This document shows positions 15,184 to 22,480 of a stretch of DNA of 33,646 nt, piece after piece; position 1 is the first letter of the stretch; every line of letters begins with the position of its first letter. Made by a program: the position numbers and the translations under genes. The stretch is from Oscillospiraceae bacterium. Its GTDB lineage: Bacteria > Bacillota > Clostridia > Oscillospirales > Oscillospiraceae. The notes below the pieces were generated by a model. That model was not told the origin of the DNA, ran no database searches, and saw only the letters and a list, made by a program, of their open reading frames with translations. Where the stretch lies: the NCBI GenBank assembly GCA_017502285.1, contig JAFVVH010000029.1, positions 1 through 33,646 on the forward strand, read 5' to 3'.

Positions 15184-15522
15184 TTAAAACACGCCCTGCA
15201 CCAGCACCATATAGAGCACTGTTGCTCCAAAAATGGACAGCAGATCGTTGTACTTCCACAGGTGGAGGGCGGCGGCAGTCAGGCCCGCCGCCAATGCGGG
15301 CACCCATCCGGCAGGGGTAGCAAAGCTCACACCCTTGAGGCAGTAGACAATGAGCATGGCGATGACCGCAGGGGGCAGCACTTGCCCCAGATACAGCACG
15401 ATGCGGGGCGGATGCCCTCCCCGGTCAAAAAGCAAAAAGGGCAGCGCCCGGGTCAGAAATGTAACCGCCGCCATCACAAGGATGGAGGCCAGCGCCTGAG
15501 TTGGGGAAAGCACACTATTCAC
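15184..15522 (-). CDS. azlD: Branched-chain amino acid exporter small subunit AzlD
   Basis: A 112-residue membrane protein with four hydrophobic segments and the family pattern TFLTRALPFLLF near the N-terminus. It partners with AzlC in export of branched-chain amino acids. The GTG start overlaps the azlC stop by four bases (GTGA), so translation is coupled. Confidence 0.88.
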   Translation of the reverse strand: MNSVLSPTQALASILVMAAVTFLTRALPFLLFDRGGHPPRIVLYLGQVLPPAVIAMLIVYCLKGVSFATPAGWVPALAAGLTAAALHLWKYNDLLSIFGATVLYMVLVQGVF

Positions 15523-16220
15523 GCCCGTTCCACCCCTTTCTTCTGCTCCAGCCCGGGTCTGACCAGCACCAGCACCAGCATAATGACCGCCAGCGCAGGC
15601 ACCAGCATATTATCCGGTCCAAACAGCGCAAGGCACACCAACGTGGCTGCCCCACCCAGCAGGGCGGGCAGGTGTCTGGAATAGCTGCGCCACTGATCCA
15701 CGGCAATGACGATAAACAGCGCCGTCATGGCAAAATCCACGCCCGTGGTGTCAAAGCCCAGTAGTTGACCGGCCACAGCGCCCAGCACGGAACCGGCGAT
15801 CCAGTAGCTCTGATTCAGCAGCGCGATCCAAAAATAAAAGTCATGTTCCCTCACGCCTTCCGGCGCCTTGGCCGAGCTGAGCAGAGCATAGGTCTCGTCG
15901 GTCAGCGAGAAGATCATATACAGCTTGCGCACGCCCATGCCCCGCACCTTTTCCAGCAGGGAAAGGCCGTACACCAGGTGGCGGAAATTGACGATAAAGG
16001 TCAGCAGGGCCACCTGAGTCAGTGGCGCTCCCATGGCCAGCAGGGATACCCCCAGATACTGACCGGAGCCGGCATAGATCACAAGGCTCATAAACCCGGC
16101 CCACAGCGCCCCGTAGCCGATAGACTGGAGCATCAAACCAAACGCAATGCCGATGGCCAGATAGCCCATAAGCACCGGCACCGTGACCGGAAAGGCCGCG
16201 GCGATGGCTTTTCGATTCAT
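15519..16220 (-). CDS. azlC: Branched-chain amino acid exporter large subunit AzlC
   Basis: A 233-residue membrane protein with several helices and AzlC-family landmarks: AFPVTVPVLMGYLAIGIAFG, SLVIYAGSGQYLGVSLLA, TFIVNFRHLVYGLSLL and SLTDETYALL. With AzlD it forms an exporter for branched-chain amino acids and their analogues. The ATG at 16220 is behind AGAGGTGAT. It is first in the azlC-azlD-greA unit. Confidence 0.92.
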   Translation of the reverse strand: MNRKAIAAAFPVTVPVLMGYLAIGIAFGLMLQSIGYGALWAGFMSLVIYAGSGQYLGVSLLAMGAPLTQVALLTFIVNFRHLVYGLSLLEKVRGMGVRKLYMIFSLTDETYALLSSAKAPEGVREHDFYFWIALLNQSYWIAGSVLGAVAGQLLGFDTTGVDFAMTALFIVIAVDQWRSYSRHLPALLGGAATLVCLALFGPDNMLVPALAVIMLVLVLVRPGLEQKKGVERA

Positions 16221-16251
16221 TGGAACATCACCTCTTTGGATATCGAGCCCT

Positions 16252-16280
16252 ATTCTAACTCCTTTGGCGGCAAAAAGCAA
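16252..16280 (-). promoter_or_regulatory. Likely azlC promoter
   Basis: On the minus strand TTGCTT (16280-16275) and TAGAAT (16257-16252) are 17 bp apart, 31 bp before the azlC start. The -35 touches the foot of the preceding terminator. Confidence 0.6.
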
Positions 16281-16309
16281 GGGCGGACAGCTATGCTGTC
16301 CGCCCTTTT
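16279..16309 (-). terminator. Terminator after the small P-loop gene
   Basis: On the minus strand AAGGGCGGACAG and CTGTCCGCCCTT form a 12-bp stem followed by GCTTTTTG, 15 bases after the gene stop. Confidence 0.75.
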
Positions 16310-16324
16310 CATTTCATGCAGAAC

Positions 16325-16735
16325 TTAGAAATACTTCTTGATGCCCTCAGAAGCCAGGGAAGCATCGTCACTGATGGTGACGGTGAACTTGATGTTGTGC
16401 TTCTCGGAGAAGACATTCAGCCAATCCAGGAAGTTCTCGGTCTCCACGTTGGTATCGCCGCCCACGATCTTGGTGAGGCTGTCGATAAACACGTGGGTAA
16501 TGTCGTAGTTACCGGCGTACAGGCCGCTGACAAAGCCCTTCAGGGCGGTGTAGCTGGCGATGTCATACTCGCTGGACTCCACCAGACGGATCTGGTAGTG
16601 GATATCAAAAGTGAGCTTTTCGCCCTTTTCAATGCAAACGACGTTGCCGTGCTCGGTCTGGACGGCAGAGTTGATGAGGTCGATCATCTGCTTCGTCTTG
16701 CCGGAGCCCTTCTTGCCCATGATTACTCTGACCAT
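16325..16735 (-). CDS. Small P-loop NTPase-like protein of unknown function
   Basis: A 136-residue protein beginning MVRVIMGKKGSGKTKQMIDL. Residues 7-14 (GKKGSGKT) are a textbook Walker A motif and ITHVFIDSLTK gives a Walker B-like strand ending in Asp. It then ends after a short alpha/beta region, TVTISDDASLASEGIKKYF. It is far shorter than most P-loop ATPases, with no sensor or arginine-finger region that I can see. The ATG at 16735 is chosen because AAGGAGTG precedes it. It is a single-gene unit with its own promoter. Similar proteins recur in related clostridia, sometimes labelled PilT-like, but there is no motility context here and I give no function. Confidence 0.8.
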   Translation of the reverse strand: MVRVIMGKKGSGKTKQMIDLINSAVQTEHGNVVCIEKGEKLTFDIHYQIRLVESSEYDIASYTALKGFVSGLYAGNYDITHVFIDSLTKIVGGDTNVETENFLDWLNVFSEKHNIKFTVTISDDASLASEGIKKYF

Positions 16736-16792
16736 GTGTATCACTCCTTACGGTTGTAGTGGTCGGTGGACATCCACCAATTCCTTGTATTT

Positions 16793-16821
16793 ACTTTACC
16801 ATATCATGGCCTATTTTTCAA
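16793..16821 (-). promoter_or_regulatory. Promoter of the small P-loop gene
   Basis: On the minus strand TTGAAA (16821-16816) and TAAAGT (16798-16793) are 17 bp apart. A GGTGGA/TCCACC mini-hairpin lies in the leader at 16765-16778. Confidence 0.75.
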
Positions 16822-16847
16822 CTGGATTATGATGAATTTTTCGCAAA

Positions 16848-18176
16848 TCACAGCATTGCTTCCAGCTGAGCCTTTCTGTCCTCGTAGCCGGGCTTGCCCA
16901 GCAGGGCAAACATATTCTTTTTATATGCCTCCACACCGGGCTGGTCAAAGGGATTGACCCCCAGCAGATACCCGGACAGGCCACACACGTACTCAAAGAA
17001 ATAGATGAACCAGCCCACACTCTGCGCTTCAATGCAGGGCAACGTCATCAAAACGTTGGGCACGCCGCCCTCCACATGGGCCAGAATGGTGCCCCGAAGC
17101 GCCTGCTCGTTGACAAAGGCCAGCGTCTTGCCCGCGAGGAAGTTCAACCCGTCCACATTGTCCGGGTCAGTAGGGATAAGCAGTTTGCCCCTGGGCTGTT
17201 CAAAGTGGATCACCGTTTCAAACAGGTTTCGGTGTCCGTCCTGAATATATTGCCCCATGGAGTGCAGGTCGGCGGTAAATTCCACGCTGGCCGGGAACAG
17301 GCCCTTGCCATCCTTGCCTTCGCTCTCGCCGTACAGTTGCTTCCACCACTCGGCAAAAAAGCGGAAACCCGGCTCATAGCAGGCCAAAATCTCAATGCGC
17401 TTGCCGTCCTCGTACAGGGCATGGCGGGCAGCGGCATACTGCCAGCCCACGTTATCAAGGCCGGGCTGTGCCAGCTCGTCCATAGCCTGAGCTGCGCCCG
17501 ACATCAACTTGTCAATATCCACCCCGGCCACGGCGATGGGCAGCAGACCCACGGCGGTAAGCACAGAATACCGTCCACCGATGTCATCGGGCACCACAAA
17601 GGTCTCATACCCCTCCGTGTCCGCCAGCGTCTTCAACGCGCCGCGGCTCTTGTCGGTGGTAGCGTAAATGCGCTTGGCCGCCGCCCGTTTGCCGTACTTA
17701 GCCTCCAGCAGGCCCTTGAAAACACGGAATGCCACCGCAGGCTCGGTGGTAGTACCTGACTTGGAGATCACATTGATGGAAAAGTCCCGCTCACCGATCA
17801 GGCTCATGACTTCCAAAACAGCATCGGTGGACAGGGTGTTGCCCACGAACAGCACATCGGGCGTGCCCTTGCGCTTGAGATTATAGTTGTGGGAGCACAG
17901 CAACTCGATCACCGCCCGGGCACCCAGATAGGAACCCCCGATACCGATGACCACCAGTACCTGCGAGTCAGTCTGGATCTTCTTAGCCGCGCCCTTGATG
18001 CGTTCAAACTCCACCTTGTCATAGTTGGCGGGCAGCTTGACCCAGCCGGTGAACTCACCACCCGGTCCGCTGCTGTTTTGCAGCATCTCATGGGCCTTGC
18101 CAAGTACCTGTTCCCGGGCAGACAAATACCCCTCCGGGAGGAATGAAGTCAATTTAGACAAATCGAGGTGTAGCAT
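16848..18176 (-). CDS. pgi: Glucose-6-phosphate isomerase
   Basis: A 442-residue enzyme that interconverts glucose 6-phosphate and fructose 6-phosphate in glycolysis. It has the early phosphate-binding [16 protein letters not shown], the signature [20 protein letters not shown], then [17 protein letters not shown], and the late active-site [20 protein letters not shown]. The length matches the compact Firmicutes type. The ATG follows AAGGGG. A good -10 TATAAT lies at 18215-18210 on the minus strand; the -35 is poor. It is monocistronic, and divergent from the tRNA gene. Confidence 0.95.
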   Translation of the reverse strand: MLHLDLSKLTSFLPEGYLSAREQVLGKAHEMLQNSSGPGGEFTGWVKLPANYDKVEFERIKGAAKKIQTDSQVLVVIGIGGSYLGARAVIELLCSHNYNLKRKGTPDVLFVGNTLSTDAVLEVMSLIGERDFSINVISKSGTTTEPAVAFRVFKGLLEAKYGKRAAAKRIYATTDKSRGALKTLADTEGYETFVVPDDIGGRYSVLTAVGLLPIAVAGVDIDKLMSGAAQAMDELAQPGLDNVGWQYAAARHALYEDGKRIEILACYEPGFRFFAEWWKQLYGESEGKDGKGLFPASVEFTADLHSMGQYIQDGHRNLFETVIHFEQPRGKLLIPTDPDNVDGLNFLAGKTLAFVNEQALRGTILAHVEGGVPNVLMTLPCIEAQSVGWFIYFFEYVCGLSGYLLGVNPFDQPGVEAYKKNMFALLGKPGYEDRKAQLEAML

Positions 18177-18307
18177 TTACAGGACCCCTTATTTAATATT
18201 GATAAAAACATTATATAGGAAACGGCCGAAGAAAGATAGGGGGAAATGACGATATTTTAAAAACTTTACATCCAAAAGAAAAATATCGCTCAACACGCAA
18301 AAAGGGG

Positions 18308-18336
18308 TTGACAAGCGGGCCAGCAGTGGCTATAAT
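18308..18336 (+). promoter_or_regulatory. tRNA-Val promoter, full consensus
   Basis: TTGACA and TATAAT are spaced 17 bp, 14 bp before the first base of the tRNA. Confidence 0.92.
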
Positions 18337-18350
18337 GATTTATGCTGTTC

Positions 18351-18426
18351 GGACGATTAGCTCAGCTGGTAGAGCATCCGCTTGACGTGCGGGAGGTCAC
18401 AGGTTCAAGTCCTGTATCGTCCACCA
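18351..18426 (+). tRNA. tRNA-Val (anticodon GAC)
   Basis: A complete 76-base tRNA gene with encoded CCA. The acceptor stem pairs GGACGAT with ATCGTCC, the D arm is TAGCTCAGCTGGTAGAGCA, the anticodon loop TTGACGT gives GAC, and the T arm is ACAGGTTCAAGTCCTGT. Its 3' part from 18378 onward is repeated at 20996, marking it as an integration target; the intact copy is the one next to the promoter. Confidence 0.96.
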
Positions 18427-18462
18427 GAACAAAGCCCTGCAACCTTTGGTTGCAGGGCTTTT
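18378..18462 (+). repeat. Left 85-bp direct repeat (attL-like), inside tRNA-Val
   Basis: An 85-base block starting CCGCTTGACGTGC in the anticodon stem and ending GCAGGGCTTTT in the tRNA terminator. By my reading it is identical at every base to 20996-21080. It covers 49 bases of the tRNA and 36 bases downstream, the classic extent for tyrosine-recombinase integration at a tRNA 3' end. Confidence 0.95.
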
Positions 18463-18468
18463 GTTTTT
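18431..18468. terminator. tRNA terminator, left copy
   Basis: AAAGCCCTGCAACC and GGTTGCAGGGCTTT form a 14-bp perfect stem with a TTT loop and a long T run on the plus strand. It also faces the end of the partner gene on the minus strand. The same hairpin is present in the right repeat at 21049-21080. Confidence 0.9.
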
Positions 18469-19078
18469 ACTCGTCGTCTTCGATAATAAGCTCCCGCCCT
18501 TGCTCCTGACATACAGCCCGGATCACATCAACGAACGGCTTGAGGTCCTGCGTGGACTCCATCAAAAAGTGGTCATGCCATTCACTGCAAGAAAGGTGAA
18601 GTACAAAATCGCTGGCCCGGAAATCAAACGTGGTATCAAGCAAACACTCGGCAGGAACCGGTTGAGAAAAAGCATAAATGTCATACCCATAGCAGGACAA
18701 ATCAGGGTACGGAATTAGACTGATCAACCGAGGCTTTTGCCGTCCCGAACGCGCAACAAGGACTTTTTTCTGCGGAAGCAACACCTGTCCCCCGTTGCTC
18801 AAAAAATCGGTAATAAACGGTTCGCAACGAAGTTCGTGGGAGGCGGAAACATCTTTAGCCACTTCCAACACATTAGAATAGTTCGGAAGCAGCCTCTCCA
18901 CGCACAGACGCATAAAATTACCAAACCATTCCACATCACTTCCGTCATCCGGAGCAACACAAAGCATCTGGTGCTTTGGTGTAACCGGTCGTTCCCACGC
19001 ATAAAACGGGTTTTTTGATATATTAATGGCAGTACTGCATTCCCAAGCGGGCCCTTCTTTTCTGTGAAACCAAAACAT
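18467..19078 (-). CDS. Candidate immunity protein for the adjacent toxin-like protein
   Basis: A 203-residue soluble protein with no signal peptide, no membrane helix and no family I recognise. It starts MFWFHRKEGPAWECS. It is rich in aromatic residues and Cys, has a central basic stretch (LPQKKVLVARSGRQKPR) and ends with the acidic tail ELIIEDDE. The ATG at 19078 is preceded by GTGGAGG at seven bases and lies two bases after the toxin stop codon, so the two are translationally coupled. Its stop is four bases from the left repeat. Position directly after a polymorphic-toxin-like gene, lack of export signal and unknown fold all fit an immunity protein. This is inference; it could instead be a chaperone or second effector. 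Confidence 0.55.
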   Translation of the reverse strand: MFWFHRKEGPAWECSTAINISKNPFYAWERPVTPKHQMLCVAPDDGSDVEWFGNFMRLCVERLLPNYSNVLEVAKDVSASHELRCEPFITDFLSNGGQVLLPQKKVLVARSGRQKPRLISLIPYPDLSCYGYDIYAFSQPVPAECLLDTTFDFRASDFVLHLSCSEWHDHFLMESTQDLKPFVDVIRAVCQEQGRELIIEDDE

Positions 19079-19080
19079 GA

Positions 19081-20751
19081 TCAATCCTCCACATATGTAA
19101 TGTCAACAACATATTTGCCCAACCGGCTAAAGGTAATTGCACCAACAGTTCCGCCCACAAGGGTAAGTATGGGTGTAACGATCGGAGCCGCGAGACCGGT
19201 TGCTGCGCCAAGCGCCATTCCTCCCTTGGCAAACAATGCGGCACCGGCCCAAGCACTACCAATACTGACCGCAGTAGATACCGTTGTTTTCCCCAGCTTT
19301 TTGTCCGCATCCTTGAGGTCCGCATTGACCGCAAGGCCCAGTTCCAAAACATCTAAGGCCACTCCCGCCACTAGCAAAACTTTCCCTGCAATACGGACTT
19401 TTTTCCCGGCGGATGGCAAATCCTTTAGTGCGTTGTATGCACGATCGTCCAACGGGTAGTGGTTATATCTTTTCTGAATCCACTCGTACACGCGGTTACT
19501 GTTTTTCACATTGCCAAAATTAATGTGGTTATAGTCAATTGGCTTTACCTCTCCACGAAAACCGCCTGTTCTTCCGGGATGAGGCGCATCTATTCTGATA
19601 TAGGGATTCTTGTTGTATACCAAGGCATTCTGCAATCCGGCTGCCTGTCCAGCCGTTGTCGCCCCAGTTTCAATACCGGTTTTTTCACTTTGCAGTATGT
19701 CGACCCAACGCAGGGTCGGAACGGTTCCGTTTTCCAGCTCTCGAATAAACTGGAGCCATGCAGTCTGCGTTTTCTGACCATACACACCATCCTCGGTCAA
19801 CTGTTCTCCACACCCGAGGCCATTAAGTCCTCTTTGCAGCCTGCGTATCTTCGTGGAATCTCCCCCGACAAACCACGCCAGCTTTTCGATCTTGCTGTTC
19901 AAAGTCCCGGTGCTGACTCCGCTGTGATCCAGCTCGCTTACCACCGCTTTCAGTCTCTCCGCCGTCTGGTCGGTGATGTAATCGTTTTCCCGAATGGCAT
20001 TGTCCAAATCCCGCCCCAGTTGGTCCGCAACGGACTGCAGGGCATTCCCAAGAAATCGCGCATAGTCCGGATTTCCAAAGCCCGATACAACCGTGCCAAA
20101 GACCTGCGTTTCCATGTACTCCATGTAGGAACGGCTGCCTACGGTATAGCCGCATTTCCCCTCGTAGCTCTGGCGACTGCTTTGGTTCTGATATTCCTCG
20201 GCTACATCCTCCAGAAAGCGGCTACTGATGCTCCCCTGTGCCACCGCTTCCAGAAATTCTCGTTTTTTTGCGTCCCTTCCTGCGGCAGAGTCGATGCTCC
20301 ATTTCGCCGCATCTTTCAGTAGATCAACCGCCTCACTGCCGGAGAATCGAGACTTGTTGATGATGGCAATGGCTTTTTCGATGCCCCGCTCGTCCCGGAA
20401 GTTGCGTGTCCACGGGGACATCATGCTCAGGTTCAGTCCCTGTACGCACTCGATGTTGTGCCACACGGTCACACCGCTCATCTTACAAACATCATACAAT
20501 CCCTCCACTTGTTTTGCAAGGGCCTTTCGGTTAGACGAGTCCAGAAAGCGGATGCGGCTGCCAAGGGTCGACAAGTCTCCGTAAATTTCCTCAATGGCCG
20601 CGCTTGCCCGGCCTCCCAGTTCCCGCAGGGTGGCCTGATAGCTTGTTTTTGCTCCCATCAGGCCGCCAAGCATGGTATTATGGTTTACTCTGGACCAATA
20701 CTCGCTGCTACCGATTTTGGTGTTCATCTGCCCAACGGCTTCTTTGCTCAT
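19081..20751 (-). CDS. Polymorphic-toxin-like modular protein
   Basis: A 556-residue protein with no signal peptide. Residues 1-290 are mostly helical and unrecognised. Residues 296-336 match the peptidoglycan-binding type 1 repeat: STKIRRLQRGLNGLG, then EDGVYGQKTQTAWLQF. A short region at 383-412 has NPYIRIDAPHPGRTGG and IDYNHINFGN, resembling the His/Arg/Asn motifs of small nuclease-type toxin domains (R-D-x-P-H plus H-I-N). From 450 on comes a Gly/Ala-rich membrane-active-looking tail: GKVLLVAGVALDVLELGLAV, then SIGSAWAGAALFAKGGMALG and TPILTLVGGTVGAITF. The ATG follows AGGGAGG. It could be a secreted interbacterial effector, or a phage-like cell-wall protein. The catalytic domain and export route are uncertain. 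Confidence 0.6.
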   Translation of the reverse strand: MSKEAVGQMNTKIGSSEYWSRVNHNTMLGGLMGAKTSYQATLRELGGRASAAIEEIYGDLSTLGSRIRFLDSSNRKALAKQVEGLYDVCKMSGVTVWHNIECVQGLNLSMMSPWTRNFRDERGIEKAIAIINKSRFSGSEAVDLLKDAAKWSIDSAAGRDAKKREFLEAVAQGSISSRFLEDVAEEYQNQSSRQSYEGKCGYTVGSRSYMEYMETQVFGTVVSGFGNPDYARFLGNALQSVADQLGRDLDNAIRENDYITDQTAERLKAVVSELDHSGVSTGTLNSKIEKLAWFVGGDSTKIRRLQRGLNGLGCGEQLTEDGVYGQKTQTAWLQFIRELENGTVPTLRWVDILQSEKTGIETGATTAGQAAGLQNALVYNKNPYIRIDAPHPGRTGGFRGEVKPIDYNHINFGNVKNSNRVYEWIQKRYNHYPLDDRAYNALKDLPSAGKKVRIAGKVLLVAGVALDVLELGLAVNADLKDADKKLGKTTVSTAVSIGSAWAGAALFAKGGMALGAATGLAAPIVTPILTLVGGTVGAITFSRLGKYVVDITYVED

Positions 20752-20808
20752 GTTCTATTTCCTCCCTTATTGTATAAAAGGTCTTCTATCTATGGGAGGA
20801 TCATAGCT

Positions 20809-20834
20809 AAAGTTGCACATTCGTGTGCAACTTT
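20809..20834 (-). promoter_or_regulatory. Perfect inverted repeat upstream of the toxin-like gene
   Basis: AAAGTTGCACA and TGTGCAACTTT, 11 bp per arm with a four-base loop, lie 58 bp upstream of the start codon. On the minus strand a TTGCAC/TATGAT pair (19-bp spacer) overlaps it, so it may be an operator covering the promoter. No T run follows on either side, so a terminator is unlikely. Confidence 0.5.
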
Positions 20835-20995
20835 GATGAAAATTTCAAATCACTGTAATTTTGGTCGCATCTGCCTATACGGCAAGTACGACAAAAATAC
20901 GACAGCAGGTTCCTTTTTATCACCATCTATAACCGCACCAAAAATCGCCCACGCCTTGAAAACAAAGTAAATCCCGCACATCCAGCGATTCCAAA

Positions 20996-21080
20996 CCGCT
21001 TGACGTGCGGGAGGTCACAGGTTCAAGTCCTGTATCGTCCACCAGAACAAAGCCCTGCAACCTTTGGTTGCAGGGCTTTT
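20996..21080 (+). repeat. Right 85-bp direct repeat (attR-like), partial tRNA-Val
   Basis: An exact copy of 18378-18462. It lacks the D arm and 5' acceptor strand, so it cannot make a tRNA. It still carries the T arm, CCA and terminator hairpin. The 20752-20995 stretch to its left holds the ribosome site and palindrome of the toxin-like gene and two TACGACA direct repeats (20887 and 20898), which may be recombinase arm sites. Confidence 0.95.
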
Positions 21081-21092
21081 CTTTGCACAATG

Positions 21093-21132
21093 AAGCGGCC
21101 CGCCCGAAGTATTTTCGGGCGGGCCGCTTTTC
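21093..21132. terminator. Terminator-like hairpin after the zinc hydrolase operon
   Basis: AAGCGGCCCGCCCGAA and TTCGGGCGGGCCGCTT form a 16-bp GC-rich stem with a short loop. On the minus strand it follows the last gene of the operon by about 20 bases. The T tract is weak on that side. Confidence 0.7.
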
Positions 21133-21153
21133 CTCTATCAGCCAGAGAGGGAT

Positions 21154-22302
21154 TTACTTCAGGAAGCTGCCCAGGTGGGCGCCGCCCAGAGTGGCGGGAT
21201 CGGCATTCAGGAACAATTCATCGTAGCCGGGGACCCCGCTGTAGATGATAGCATCGTCGGGATTTGCATTGTTGTAAGCGGCGATGTACTCATAAATACC
21301 CTGCAGGTGACGGCCACAGCGCTCCTCAATGGGATGGCCGTTCTCGTCGAAGGGCACATAGAGCATGCCCAGATCTTCATTGATCTCATAGAAGCGATCC
21401 AGGCCACCGATGACCTGCTCCACGCCGGAAGCGCCACGCAGACGACCCTGAGAGGCATTGGCAGTCTCCATCAGAATGGCCATGGTGTCGGTGAAGTCGC
21501 CCAGCTCACGGTGAGTCAGGCCGTGGAAGTTGGTGGGAGACTGCTCCAGCGCCATGTCAATGCCGCCCAGCAGCAGCTCGATGCAGCCCTCAGAGGCGAT
21601 GTCCATGGCATTCTGGTGGGCAACCGTGGCGTTGATGACGGGGTACTCGGGAGAAGCCTCGTGCAGGTCAAAAGTGATACCCACGTTCTCAGTCCGGATC
21701 AGCTCCGCCACACCGTAGGCCATCTTCTCGGTCAGGTTGCCGTCAGGCCGACCGGGATAGGCACGGTTGATGTTGCGGGTCTCGGAACCGGACAGCTGCT
21801 GGTTGGAGGGATAGTGCACATACACATCGGGGTCGGGCCACTGGTCGATGGGGTTGGTGGCACGGGAGCCGAAGCGGAAGGTGCGCTCACCGCTCTGGGT
21901 GGGGATGGTGAAGTACTGGATATTGCCCTCACCGGGATCGTTGTGGGTCATGGCACTGTGGTTGGTGTAGGGAATGACATACACCGTACCGGCCTCCACA
22001 ACGGCAGTCTCAATAAAGGTAAATGCGGACATGTAGCCGGAAGGCTCGTTGGCATGGGTGCCGCCCAGCACCAGAGCAGCGCCGCCTTCCTTCTCGCCCT
22101 TGAGGACGTAGACGGGTGTGTCGCCGTTGGTGTCCTTCAGACCGTCAAACCAGTCGGACAGCATCTTCACCTCGGTAACGCTGGGCCCCTTCTCGGGCAG
22201 GGGCACTTCACGCGCGGCCAGGAAGTTCTTTCCGGTGCCGACCATGATCACAATGGCCACCACCAGACACAGGGCCGCGGAAATATAGTTCTTCTTTCCC
22301 AT
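21154..22302 (-). CDS. Membrane-anchored M14/AstE-type zinc hydrolase
   Basis: A 382-residue protein with an N-terminal signal anchor (YISAALCLVVAIVIMVGTG) and an external catalytic domain. The zinc and catalytic pattern is complete: HxxE in GGTHANEPSG (His83, Glu86), a substrate-binding RNINRAYPGRPDG, the third zinc ligand in FDLHEASPE (His214) and a Glu in LMETANASQG (Glu279). This is the succinylglutamate desuccinylase / aspartoacylase branch of the M14 metallocarboxypeptidase clan. The ATG follows a perfect AAGGAGGT. It is last in an operon with gamma-glutamyltransferase and a permease, so a gamma-glutamyl or N-acyl amino acid substrate is inferred; no substrate can be proved. Confidence 0.85.
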   Translation of the reverse strand: MGKKNYISAALCLVVAIVIMVGTGKNFLAAREVPLPEKGPSVTEVKMLSDWFDGLKDTNGDTPVYVLKGEKEGGAALVLGGTHANEPSGYMSAFTFIETAVVEAGTVYVIPYTNHSAMTHNDPGEGNIQYFTIPTQSGERTFRFGSRATNPIDQWPDPDVYVHYPSNQQLSGSETRNINRAYPGRPDGNLTEKMAYGVAELIRTENVGITFDLHEASPEYPVINATVAHQNAMDIASEGCIELLLGGIDMALEQSPTNFHGLTHRELGDFTDTMAILMETANASQGRLRGASGVEQVIGGLDRFYEINEDLGMLYVPFDENGHPIEERCGRHLQGIYEYIAAYNNANPDDAIIYSGVPGYDELFLNADPATLGGAHLGSFLK

Positions 22303-22314
22303 TTCTGTACCTCC

Positions 22315-22461
22315 TTACTTGATCATCAGAGCACGAAGGACCAGCGGGATCAGGACCATAGCGCAGTTCATCTGGTTGGCGAGTTTTTTCTCGGTGAACA
22401 GGTTCCAGCCTACCAGAGCAATGACCATGGCCACCATAAGACGATAGATAATAGTAATCAT
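22315..22461 (-). CDS. Small membrane protein, 48 residues
   Basis: A 48-residue, almost wholly hydrophobic protein starting MITIIYRLMVAMVIALVG. It has two predicted helices (about 1-19 and 32-46) joined by a polar loop with FTEKKLANQMN. The ATG at 22461 has AAAGGAG at the right distance. It sits 19 bases after the permease stop and 12 bases before the zinc hydrolase start, so it is an integral part of the operon. In TRAP transporters a small membrane subunit is encoded next to DctM; this one is much shorter than DctQ. I infer it may be an accessory subunit of the permease. Confidence 0.75.
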   Translation of the reverse strand: MITIIYRLMVAMVIALVGWNLFTEKKLANQMNCAMVLIPLVLRALMIK

Positions 22462-22480
22462 ACTGCTTGCTCCTTTCTGA

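Larger units (their letters stand above)
18378..21080. mobile_element. Small tRNA-Val integrated islet carrying a toxin-like gene and a partner
   Basis: A 2.6-kb segment bounded by the perfect 85-bp repeats. It contains only two genes, both minus strand, plus about 245 bp of AT-rich non-coding sequence at the right end. Both genes use more A/T codons than their neighbours, supporting foreign origin. No integrase, relaxase or replication gene is inside. It could be a satellite mobilised by an integrase elsewhere, a deletion remnant of a larger element, or a cargo cassette. The identical repeats suggest recent arrival or continued exchange. Confidence 0.8.

Noticed and set aside
18178..18307. 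Possible further regulatory RNA between pgi and the tRNA promoter
   Set aside because: It is only AT-rich sequence with a good -10 for pgi on the minus strand; no conserved structure was seen.
20850..20981. A 43-codon minus-strand frame in the right end of the islet, possibly an integrase remnant
   Set aside because: It begins MCGIYFVFKAWAIFG and has no integrase catalytic residue and no ribosome site. It may be chance in AT-rich DNA.
20996..21044. A second tRNA gene
   Set aside because: Only the 3' part of tRNA-Val is present; the 5' acceptor strand and D arm are missing and the upstream sequence does not replace them.
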